DNA of 38,176 bases from Streptomyces sp. CoH27. GTDB lineage: Bacteria > Actinomycetota > Actinomycetes > Streptomycetales > Streptomycetaceae. The position numbers were made by a program, and so were the translations under genes. Of this stretch, positions 15,621 through 22,906 are shown piece after piece. Location of the stretch: assembly GCF_020181035.1 (NCBI RefSeq), contig NZ_JAIQYY010000035.1, positions 19,517 to 57,692 of the forward strand. The letters run 5' to 3'. Within the stretch, counting starts at the first letter, position 1. Every line of letters starts with the position of its first letter. The notes under the pieces were generated by a model. It had not been told where the DNA came from and did no database searches. It saw only the letters and a list, made by a program, of their open reading frames with translations.

Positions 15621-16112
15621 TCATCTCACGCGGCCCTCGTCCGGTTCGGTCTGCTGCTCCTCGTCGTCGTGCAGGTGGACGTCGTCGACGGCGATGTTCA
15701 CCTCCACGACCTCCAGGCCCGTCATCCGCTCCACGGCGCTGATGACATTGACGCGTACGCCGCCCGCGACGTCGACGATGGAGACGCCGTACTCGACGAC
15801 GACGTCCAGGTCCACCGCGGCCTGCCGTTCCCCGACCTCGACCTTGACGCCGCGGGTGACCGCTCCGCCTCCGCCTGCGCCGGGGACGCGTTCCCGCATG
15901 GCTCCGAAGGCGCGGGCCATGCCCGCGCCCAGGCTGTGGATGCCCGGTACCTCGCGGGCGGCCATGCCCGCGATCTTGGCCACCACACCGTCCGCGATGG
16001 TGGTCCTGCCCCGTGTCTCGGCCGGAGCCCCGGCCCCGGTGCGGCCCTTGAGCGCGCTCACGCCCGCTTCGGGCCGGCTGCCCCCGCCGACGCTGGTGAT
16101 GTTGTCCGTCAT
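15621..16112 (-). CDS. Asp23/Gls24 family envelope-stress protein
   Basis: A 163-residue protein with the complete Asp23 core: TIADGVVAKIAGMAAREVPG near residue 36, a Gly-rich loop, VKVEVGERQAAVDLDVVVEYGVSI, then GGVRVNVISAVERMTGLEVV and EVNIAVDDVHL, and an acidic tail. Asp23 proteins coat the inner face of the membrane through AmaP and rise under alkaline or envelope stress. The ATG at 16112 follows GAGG. It is the first gene of the leftward operon and faces the sigma gene across a 153-bp control region. Confidence 0.92.
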   Translation of the reverse strand: MTDNITSVGGGSRPEAGVSALKGRTGAGAPAETRGRTTIADGVVAKIAGMAAREVPGIHSLGAGMARAFGAMRERVPGAGGGGAVTRGVKVEVGERQAAVDLDVVVEYGVSIVDVAGGVRVNVISAVERMTGLEVVEVNIAVDDVHLHDDEEQQTEPDEGRVR

Positions 16113-16202
16113 GGCGGTCGCCTCGATCGGTCGGCCGGACACCGGAATGGTGCCCGTCAAAGGTTGGACATACCGGGCGGCGTGTTCCTCACATGCCCGA
16201 TG

Positions 16203-16218
16203 TGTGACATGCATCACA
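16203..16218. promoter_or_regulatory. Crp/Fnr-type palindrome TGTGA-N6-TCACA
   Basis: The sequence TGTGACATGCATCACA is a perfect palindrome with the half-sites and six-base spacing used by CRP/FNR-family regulators. It lies between the divergent Asp23 operon and the sigma gene, 48 bp before the latter's ATG. It overlaps the -35 element of the candidate promoter there, which would suit repression of the sigma gene. Confidence 0.6.
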
Positions 16219-16235
16219 GCTCGGTTCAGGGGTAC
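16211..16235 (+). promoter_or_regulatory. Candidate sigma-B-type promoter of the sigma gene
   Basis: GCAT (16211-16214), 15 bp, GGGTAC (16230-16235) fits the streptomycete sigma-B-group pattern GNNT-N14-16-GGGTAC/T. The expected transcript would start near 16242, about 24 nt before the ATG at 16266. Fit to a loose consensus is modest evidence. Confidence 0.45.
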
Positions 16236-16265
16236 ACGCTTGTTCCGAGCCTGCGTGGGAGCGCC

Positions 16266-16841
16266 ATGATCGAACGCACTGCTTCCCCACGACTGGGGTG
16301 CGACCTGCCCGACCGTCTGCTGGCGGTGCGGGCGGCCGAGGGAGACGAGGACGCCTTCGCCGTTCTCGTCCAGCGGCACAGCCGGTCCCTCCTGACCCTG
16401 GCCCGTTGCATGCTGGGCAACCCCCAGGACGCAGAAGAGGCCGTTCAGGACGCCTTCGTCAGCGCCTGGCGCCACCTGCCGGAATACCGCCACAGGGCGG
16501 AGTTCCGCACCTGGATGTACCGGATCACCGTCAACCGCTGCCAGACCATGTGCCACCGCCGGCCGCCGCCCCTCCCCCTGGACACCGTCGCCGAACCCGC
16601 GGCGGGCGACGCGTGGAGCCAGCCCGCCCGGACCGCCGAGCAGGACGCGGCCACGGCCGCCCTGTCCCGCGCTCTCGCCGAGCTGGACGCCGGACAGCGG
16701 GTCTGCTGGATCCTGAGGGAGGTGCAGGGACTGCCCTACAAGGAGATAGCGCACGTGACGCGTACCGGCGAGCAGACGGTACGCGGCAGACTGTTCAGGG
16801 CACGCCGATCCCTGCAGGAGGCGATGGGCCCATGGCGCTAG
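16266..16841 (+). CDS. ECF-type RNA polymerase sigma factor
   Basis: A 191-residue sigma-70-family protein with region 2 (about 16-98: DEDAFAVLVQRHSRSLLTLA, DAEEAVQDAFVSAWRHLPEY, RTWMYRITVNRC) and region 4 (about 128-188: LDAGQRVCWILREVQGLPYKE, then a helix-turn-helix and RGRLFRARRSLQ), with no region 3. This is the ECF arrangement. GGAG lies before the ATG. The last ten bases of the gene overlap the start of the next one, tying its synthesis to that of the likely anti-sigma factor. Position beside the Asp23 operon suggests that this sigma factor or its partner controls envelope-stress genes. Confidence 0.92.
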   Translation: MIERTASPRLGCDLPDRLLAVRAAEGDEDAFAVLVQRHSRSLLTLARCMLGNPQDAEEAVQDAFVSAWRHLPEYRHRAEFRTWMYRITVNRCQTMCHRRPPPLPLDTVAEPAAGDAWSQPARTAEQDAATAALSRALAELDAGQRVCWILREVQGLPYKEIAHVTRTGEQTVRGRLFRARRSLQEAMGPWR

Positions 16842-17503
16842 ACGACCCGCACACGCGGCCTCCCGAACCGCCCGGAGCCGACGGGCCCCGCAACGGCTGG
16901 GCCGCCGCCGACGTGCCCCCGATCGCAGGCGATGAGGTACTGCCCTGCGGCCGCCTGCTCAGCCGGGTCTGGGAACAGGCGCGGGACGCACCACCGGCCG
17001 CGGACCCGCACCCGGTGTCCTGTCCATACTGCCGAGAGGCGGTTGAGGGACTGGCCACGGTGAACGCGGCCGCCCGGACGCTGCGCGACGAGGACCCTCC
17101 GGGCCTGCACGCACTCGCCGACCGGGTCATGGACGTCGTCAGGGCAGAGGTCCGGTTCGGGCGGCTGCTGCCTCTGGCCGACCCCGACCGGGACCTGCGG
17201 ATCGCCGAGAGCGCCGCGGCGAAGGTGCTGAGGCGGGCCGCGGACACGGTCCCCGGTGCCAGGGCCGCGACCTGCCGGCTCGTACCCGAGGGCAACGGCA
17301 CCGACGTGCGGGTGACCATGACCCTGGCCGCCGCCCTCGACCGCCCGCTGCCCGACCGGGTCCACCAGGTACGCCGAACGGTCCTCCACTCGGCCGGACA
17401 GGACCTGGGGCTCACGGTGACAGCCGTCGACATCACCGTGGCCGACGTTCTGGAACCGGGGCCGACCCCAGGTCCCCGCCTCCCGACGGGCGGTGGCGCA
17501 TGA
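16832..17503 (+). CDS. Asp23-family protein with zinc-anti-sigma-like N-terminus
   Basis: A 223-residue soluble protein. The N-terminal part (about 30-80) carries Cys39 and the motif HPVSCPYC (His60, Cys64, Cys67), i.e. C-x20-HxxxCxxC. The HxxxCxxC with an upstream Cys is the signature of ZAS zinc anti-sigma domains such as RsrA. The rest (about 95-215) is an Asp23-like domain (DRVMDVVRAEVRFGRLLPL, then AAAKVLRRAADTVPGARAA, VRVTMTLAAAL, DLGLTVTAVDITVADV). The ATG lies inside the 3' end of the sigma gene (10-bp overlap), the classic sigma/anti-sigma arrangement. I infer that it binds the sigma factor and senses envelope state through the Asp23 part. It has no membrane helix, unlike many ECF anti-sigma factors. 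Confidence 0.75.
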   Translation: MALDDPHTRPPEPPGADGPRNGWAAADVPPIAGDEVLPCGRLLSRVWEQARDAPPAADPHPVSCPYCREAVEGLATVNAAARTLRDEDPPGLHALADRVMDVVRAEVRFGRLLPLADPDRDLRIAESAAAKVLRRAADTVPGARAATCRLVPEGNGTDVRVTMTLAAALDRPLPDRVHQVRRTVLHSAGQDLGLTVTAVDITVADVLEPGPTPGPRLPTGGGA

Positions 17504-17868
17504 TGACCGCCACCGGCACCACCGCGCTCCTCGGCGTCGCGGCCGAGGCAGCCCTCGCGGTTCCTGGCGTGGCCGCCCTGCAACCCCGCCTCGCCCGGCG
17601 CCTCGCGGCAGCCGCCGCGCCCACCCGGGCGGACACCACGCCGCCGGAGGCCGGCATACGCGCCGACCGGGCGCCGGACGGTTCGGGATGGCACATCGAG
17701 GTGCGCTGCGTCCTGACGGAGGATCGGCGGGCGCTGGACATCGCCCGAAACGTCCACGACCGGGTGACAGACGCCCTCATCACCCACCTCGTCACCCACG
17801 CTGCCGCGGAGCCGGTCACCGTCGCGGTCACGGTGACCGGTATTGCCGCCTGGCGCGACGCGGCATGA
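17500..17868 (+). CDS. Small Asp23-like protein
   Basis: A 122-residue protein with an Ala-rich helix (VAAEAALAVPGVAALQPRLA), a variable middle, and a C-terminal strand-helix-strand (WHIEVRCVLTEDRRALDIAR, then VHDRVTDAL and VTVAVTVTGI) like the core of Asp23 proteins without the conserved Gly motifs. It starts in an ATGA overlap with the preceding stop, so it is the third cistron of the sigma operon. It could form mixed assemblies with the other Asp23 proteins; that is inference. Confidence 0.7.
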   Translation: MMTATGTTALLGVAAEAALAVPGVAALQPRLARRLAAAAAPTRADTTPPEAGIRADRAPDGSGWHIEVRCVLTEDRRALDIARNVHDRVTDALITHLVTHAAAEPVTVAVTVTGIAAWRDAA

Positions 17869-18085
17869 GCGGCGGCGCGGGCACGGGCCCCGCGAACCGT
17901 CGTTCGGCAAGCAGCAGGTCGCCGACCGTGGGAGCACGCTGCTCCCGTCCGGAAGTCCTACATGGGCGGTCGCGGCTCAAGCCTCGATGCCGCCGACGAT
18001 CCAGCCCTCGTGCGCGGTGACCGGCTGTGAGTTACGGGTACGCGGGGAGGCGGCCGACCACGGCAGCGGGAGAGATGAGGGTCGC

Positions 18086-19003
18086 ATGCGTACTGTCCTC
18101 GGCAGCCGCCCGCCTCCCGCCATGCGCGACGGCCCACTGCGGGGCCGGGTCGCTGTGGTCACGGGGGCGGCGCGCGGCGTCGGCGAGGCACTGGTGCGGC
18201 GCCTGTCCGCGGAGGACATGCGGATCGCTCTGCTCGGTCGTGAGGAGGAGACGCTGTCCCAGGTGGCGGCGTCACTGGCCGTCATGACCGTCTGCATCGA
18301 GGCGGACGTGACCGATCAGGCCGCCCTCGACAGGGCTGCGCGGCAGGTCGAGGAGCGGCTCGGACCGGCCGGCGTCGTCGTGGCCAACGCCGGCATCGCC
18401 GTCGGCGGCCCCTTCACCCGCACCGAGGCCGAGCTGTGGCGACGCGTCGTCGACGTCAACCTGGTCGGGGCGGCGAACACCGCCAGGGCCTTCCTTCCCC
18501 AACTTACGCGGACCGGAGGTTACTTCCTCCAGATCGCCTCGACCGCCGCGTTCGGCTCCGCTCCGATGATGAGCACGTACTGCGCGTCCAAGGCAGGCGC
18601 GGAGTCCTTCGCCCTGGCGCTGCGCGGTGAGGTCGCCCCCGAGGGGGTCGCCGTCGGCATCGCCTACCTGCACTGGACCGGCACCGACATGATCGCCGGA
18701 ATGGACGAGCACCCGGTGCTGAGAGTCCTCCGCCGACACCAGCCGCCCTTCGCTCGGCGGGTCCACAGTCCCGCACAGGTGGCCGACTGGCTCGCCACCG
18801 GCATCACACACCGTGCCCGGAGCATCTACGCGCCCCCGTGGCTGCGCTGGTGCCAGCCCTTGCGGCCGCTCTTCCCGTTCGTGGTCGGCCGCATCGCCCG
18901 ACGCGAACTGCGGGAGGGATCGACCGACGAACTCGGGGCCGAGGCCGACGTGCTCGGGGCGGGCGGCCGTGCCGACTGGATGTCGGTCAGGCCCGAGACC
19001 TGA
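18086..19003 (+). CDS. Short-chain dehydrogenase/reductase (SDR)
   Basis: A 305-residue NAD(P)-dependent oxidoreductase of the classical SDR type. It shows the cofactor motif TGAARGVG (26-33), NAG (101-103), the catalytic Ser around 152, and YCASK (Tyr165, Lys169). The C-terminal extension (about 245-305) has LRWCQPLRPLFPFVVGRIARRE, possibly membrane-associating, as in SDRs acting on lipids. The substrate cannot be told from the sequence. The ATG at 18086 follows GAGGG. The 217 bp before it and 260 bp after it show no other gene. Confidence 0.88.
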   Translation: MRTVLGSRPPPAMRDGPLRGRVAVVTGAARGVGEALVRRLSAEDMRIALLGREEETLSQVAASLAVMTVCIEADVTDQAALDRAARQVEERLGPAGVVVANAGIAVGGPFTRTEAELWRRVVDVNLVGAANTARAFLPQLTRTGGYFLQIASTAAFGSAPMMSTYCASKAGAESFALALRGEVAPEGVAVGIAYLHWTGTDMIAGMDEHPVLRVLRRHQPPFARRVHSPAQVADWLATGITHRARSIYAPPWLRWCQPLRPLFPFVVGRIARRELREGSTDELGAEADVLGAGGRADWMSVRPET

Positions 19004-19263
19004 CCCACGACGGGGGCCGGAGGCGTCCAGAGGGTGTCCGACAGGCCGTGCGACGTCCGCGCATGCTGCGATCGTAGAGCGAGAGCAGGCCGGACCGGCC
19101 GATCAGAACGCTCGGTAACACGCCGGAAGCAGGAGACTCGGCCCCGGGGAGACCGTAAGGACATGCCCGGGCCCCTGCCGTATACGGACGCGGTGCACTG
19201 CCCGGGGAGTGGTTTCCCAGGGCGGAAGCGGCCGTAGAGCCCCCAGGCGGGTAGGTGGTCGCC

Positions 19264-20577
19264 ATGGACGAGGATGACGCGGACGCGGCGCTGCGAGCGG
19301 CGCTCGACCAGCTGGCGTTCGCCACCCGGAGCGCGGTGGCGCTGTCGAGCACGCTGGACGCGGTCGAGGGGCTCAGGCGTGTGTGCCGCGTGCTGGTGCC
19401 GGGACTGGCCGACTGGTCCGCGGCCGACCTGATGGACGAGGACGGCGCCGTCGAGCGGGTCTGTGTCTCGCACCGTGACCCCAATGCCGCCCTGACTGGC
19501 CTGACGGGACCGTTGCCGCCGGTGCCGGAGACGGCGACAGGCCCGCTGTCCCGGGTGCTTCGCGGCGCCGGCCCGCTGCTGTTGTCGGCCGGGCGGCTGC
19601 CGACCGCGCAGGAGGCGTCCGATCCGCTGCACACCGCATCCATGCAACCGTTCGCCCGACTCGGGGGAGACTCCGTGATCGTGGCCCCCTTGCGGGCACG
19701 CCGGCGAGTGCTGGGTGCGCTGACCCTGGTCCGGGGCGAGGGACACCCGCCGTGGGGCGAGGCGGACCTGGCGCTGGTCGAGGACCTGACCCACCGCATC
19801 GCGCTGGCCCTCGACAACGCCAGGCTCTACGCCGAGACCCAGGCCGTCGCCGAGCGCCTCCAGCGCTCCCTGCTGCCGGACCTGCCCGTCGTACCGGGTC
19901 TTCGCGTCACCGCCCGCTACTCCCCGGCGGCCGCCACCGCGCAGATCGGCGGTGACTGGTACGACAGCTTCGTCCTGCCGGAAAGCGGTGACACCACTTT
20001 GATCATCGGCGACGTCACCGGCCACGATCTGCATGCCGCCGTGACCATGAGCCAGATCCGGAACATGCTGCGTGGCATCGCCTGCGACCGCCGGGAGCCC
20101 CCCGGCATGATCCTGCGCCGCTTGGACCTCGCAGTCGACGCCCTCTACAGCCACCGCACCGCCACCTGCGTGTACGCACTGCTCAAGGGCCAGGAAGGAG
20201 GGCCGTACCAGCTGGAGTGGGCGAGTGCCGGACATCCACCACCCCTGCTGGTCACCGCGGACGGTGACACCACCTACCTCTGGGAAGCACACGGCCTGCT
20301 GCTGGGCGTCGACCCGCACGCCGAACGGCCCAGTGCCTGCCTGCCCCTGCCCGAGGGCAGCACCCTGCTGTTGTACACGGACGGCTTGATCGAACGGCGC
20401 GGCGAATCCATGGATCACGGCATGACCCGGCTCCGGCAGCGCGCTGCCGCCCTGGTCGGCCAGGACCTCGACGAGCTGAGCGACGAGCTGATGAACGGAC
20501 TCGTGGCAGGGGCCCACGACGACATCGCCCTGCTCGCCCTGCGACTGTCACGGCCGGGCGACGGCGGCTCGCCCTGA
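19264..20577 (+). CDS. GAF plus SpoIIE-type PP2C phosphatase
   Basis: A 437-residue soluble protein with a GAF domain (about 20-165, from LAFATRSAVALSSTLDAVEG to VLGALTLVRGEG), a short coiled linker (ALDNARLYAETQAVAERLQR) and a SpoIIE/RsbU phosphatase domain (about 200-430). The metal-binding motifs are intact: GGDWYD (229-234), GDVTGHD (249-255) and HDDIALL near the end. This is the standard RsbU-like layout with full catalytic residues, unlike the DxFDY subtype at 11754 and 22907. I chose the ATG at 19264 (AGGTGG six bases before); a GTG nine bases earlier is also possible. It probably activates an alternative sigma factor by dephosphorylating an antagonist encoded elsewhere. Confidence 0.88.
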   Translation: MDEDDADAALRAALDQLAFATRSAVALSSTLDAVEGLRRVCRVLVPGLADWSAADLMDEDGAVERVCVSHRDPNAALTGLTGPLPPVPETATGPLSRVLRGAGPLLLSAGRLPTAQEASDPLHTASMQPFARLGGDSVIVAPLRARRRVLGALTLVRGEGHPPWGEADLALVEDLTHRIALALDNARLYAETQAVAERLQRSLLPDLPVVPGLRVTARYSPAAATAQIGGDWYDSFVLPESGDTTLIIGDVTGHDLHAAVTMSQIRNMLRGIACDRREPPGMILRRLDLAVDALYSHRTATCVYALLKGQEGGPYQLEWASAGHPPPLLVTADGDTTYLWEAHGLLLGVDPHAERPSACLPLPEGSTLLLYTDGLIERRGESMDHGMTRLRQRAAALVGQDLDELSDELMNGLVAGAHDDIALLALRLSRPGDGGSP

Positions 20578-20879
20578 GGCCACGCAATGCAGGCCGTACG
20601 CGATGATCCTGCGACCGTGACACCTAGGTGTGCGCGCCGGCAAGGAGACAACGCAAGAGCCCGGATCATGTACGGGGGCCTGCCGAGCAGCGAGGAGGGC
20701 GAGGCGGCCACCCGTGGGCCAGGAGATCGACACTCACGTCAGCACCCATCCGAGTCCGTCCGGCCAGGCGTCTTGCGGACGCGGTCAACCGCATCGCCGG
20801 GCCGGATGAGCGGACCGGCGGCTCGTTTCCCCACCGCGCCCGGGCCGGCGCTCCCCGGCTTCCGGGGCTCCGCCTGTCC
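20578..20879. other. Non-coding or decayed sequence after phosphatase gene
   Basis: No frame keeps gene-like codon bias for more than about 30 codons. A 12-bp palindrome, ACACCTAGGTGT, is at 20620-20631. Nothing else is identified. Confidence 0.5.
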
Positions 20880-21169
20880 GGCAGCACAAGCCCGACGGCT
20901 CCGCAGGGCGCGGTCCTCGGCGCGGGGCTGCGCCGCGCACTGGAGATCACCGAGACCGCCATGGGCCATGTGCGGCTCCCCGATGTTCCCGGCACGTGAT
21001 CCTGGACGCAGACAGCCGCGCTTGTCACAGCGTCCCGCTGCTCGACGAGCGTGGTGCCTTGCTGGGAGCGATCTCGACGCATCACGCCCTGCCCATCGCC
21101 GGATTCACCCGCAGCCAGCTCGCGGCCCTGCGCGAAACCGCCGACGTGGCGGGCAGCTGGCTGGCATGA
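20880..21169 (+). pseudogene. Decayed GAF-domain protein
   Basis: Two homologous pieces lie in different frames. LGAGLRRALEITETAMGHVR (frame ending at the TGA of 20997-20999) resembles the start of a GAF domain. Then, one frame over from about 20993, the sequence VILDADSRACHSVPLLDERG and LLGAISTHH followed by LAALRETADVAGSWLA matches the middle and end of one. The part that should lie between is missing, so at least one deletion with a frameshift has occurred. Probably the remnant of a GAF or GAF-ANTAR regulator. Confidence 0.55.
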
Positions 21170-21633
21170 CACCGACGCACCGTCATCCCGGACGCCATGG
21201 AGGATCTCCAGCGCACAGGTCCCAGGCGTACGGAGCGGCTGTTCGGCCCGCGCCGGCCTGCCGCCCGGTGCCGGTACGCGGCCTTGGCGGGCACCGGCCC
21301 GCGTACATACGGCTTCTCGCTCAGCGCATGACGCAGACGAGAACGGACCGGCTACGACGTTGTCCCGAGCGGCGTTCCGGTTTGGCCCCGGCGCTTCGTA
21401 GTGTGCGTGATGAGCGACCGCCGGAAAGTCTGGCGTGCGACGTTTTGGTCAGATGGGTGCGGGGACACGTTGAGCGGAGGTCGCGTCGCGTGCGGGTTCG
21501 GAAGTGAGCTGGCATTCAACTCGTCCGCCCGCCCTGCCGTCCGGCTCAGAACGCGGGCGGCAGAGCTGTGCTGCGTTCAGATGGACCGTGCGGTGGCCAG
21601 TGCCTTGTCCAGGGAGAGAGGCCTCCCCCCTGA
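21170..21633. other. Unassigned spacer in the decay zone
   Basis: About 460 bp in which frames change codon bias every few dozen bases. I find no motif, RNA gene or repeat I can support. Confidence 0.4.
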
Positions 21634-22163
21634 GTGGTGGACGACGTGCTCGGTCACACCCTGGAGGTGGACGAGGCCCTCGCCCGGTTGAGCCGCAGCC
21701 TTGCTCCCCGCCTCGCCGACTGGGTCGCGGTGGACCCGCGGGTCGGCTCCCGTCAGGTGCACCGAGTTGCCGTGACCGGCCCGGAGAGCCGTGAAGCCCG
21801 GCAGGAGGACTGGCGCGGTCATCTGCCCCCGGTCGGGGAGGCGACCCACTCGCCCCTGGTCCAGGTACTGAACGGAGGCGCTCCCGTCCTTCAGAAGCGG
21901 GTGGACCTGGACGCACCGCCCGACTCCCCGCTGGCCACCGTGCACAGCGCCTTCCTGGGAGCGGCCGGTGCGGCATCCGTCTTCTGCTCGCCGACCACGG
22001 CGCCGCGCTCGGCGTCACCGAGGCTCGCGAGCGGCTGGAACTGCTGCGGGTCATCGGTATCGAGGAATGCCCCACGGAACGGGCCCGACGGCACGGTGAA
22101 GCGGCCGGCCATGGGACCCGGCTCGGCATTCGGCGGTCAGGTCGGCGGAGTGGCCGCCCCTGA
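21634..22163 (+). pseudogene. Decayed GAF domain of a PP2C-type regulator
   Basis: From the GTG at 21634 the frame encodes DEALARLSRSLAPRLADWVAV through THSPLVQVLNGGAPVL and HSAFLGAAGAASV. It aligns with the GAF domain of the intact phosphatase at 19264 (its LDAVEGLRRVCRVLVPGLADW region). Just after position 21980 homology moves one frame over: RLLLADHGAALGVTEARERL and LELLRVIG, running to a TGA at 22161-22163. In relatives such a segment leads into a further GAF or phosphatase domain, which is absent here. A frameshift plus 3' truncation has inactivated the gene. Confidence 0.6.
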
Positions 22164-22370
22164 ACTGCGGGATTGCGGGCCGTCTGCGTTGCGGGTCCAC
22201 GTCAGCCGGGACCGGTGGCCGCCAACGTACCGGCCGCGTGGTAGGCAGCGGGCGCGACGCTCGCTGAAACTCCCCACTCCGTTGAACGCCGGACCAAGTG
22301 GGGCGACAAGTAGCCCTGGCCGTTTTCAGGGCTCTGTCCGCAGTTTCGTGAATCCCCAGGTCAGCGGGAA

Positions 22371-22765
22371 CGACGGGCACAGCGCCCACGGCGCGGTGAG
22401 GTTCTGTTCGGCAAAGAGGCGTTCCAGAGCAGCCCTGCGGCGCCCGCGTACGGCCACCTGGTCGTGTCGGTGCCCGCCAGGCGCAACAAGTCGAAGGCGA
22501 CGAAGTGGGCGGGCCACTGCTCGGCGAGCCGGGCAGCGCCGGCACCGCGCCGCTGGAGGCGACCCTGGAGTCGCTCGAAGGCGAGCCTGCTGGATTTCCC
22601 GTACGACCAGCTCGCCGTCCAGGGCCATCGCGTCGGGCAGCTGGACCGCGCCCGGAACGAACCTCGGGGAAGGGGGGTGCGAGGTTCCTGTCCCTGCGCG
22701 AGCGCAACACCAAACGCCCGGCATCCAGAGAGAGCAGCGCTCTCCAGCCATCGTTCTCCAGACTC
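22371..22765 (-). pseudogene. Decayed ATP-dependent DNA ligase
   Basis: Leftward reading across frames recovers a ligase adenylation domain in order: LENDGWRALLSLDAGRLVLR, then PDAMALDGELVV, then AFERLQGRLQRR with ARLAEQWPAHFVAFDLLRLA, then AALERLFAEQNLTAPWALCP. At least three frame changes are needed. The segment DGWR corresponds to the KxDGxR motif, but the adenylated lysine position is no longer Lys, and the first and last parts of the gene are missing. This was a LigD/LigC-like ATP-dependent ligase, the kind used with Ku in end joining. No Ku gene is nearby. Confidence 0.72.
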
Positions 22766-22906
22766 TGGCGTGTCTCCTAAGACATGGGCCCGTCGAGCCG
22801 CTTTTGTACAGAGCAGCCGTGGCGGCCCCGTCCGCGGGCGAATGCCGGAGCGTGACTGTTCACGGATTGACGCTCCCTGCGGTGATTACCAAGCTGGTGG
22901 GGGGTT

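Noticed and set aside
18826..20517. Leftward open frame of 563 codons
   Set aside because: Shadow of the SDR end and of the phosphatase at 19264; it has no domain pattern of its own.
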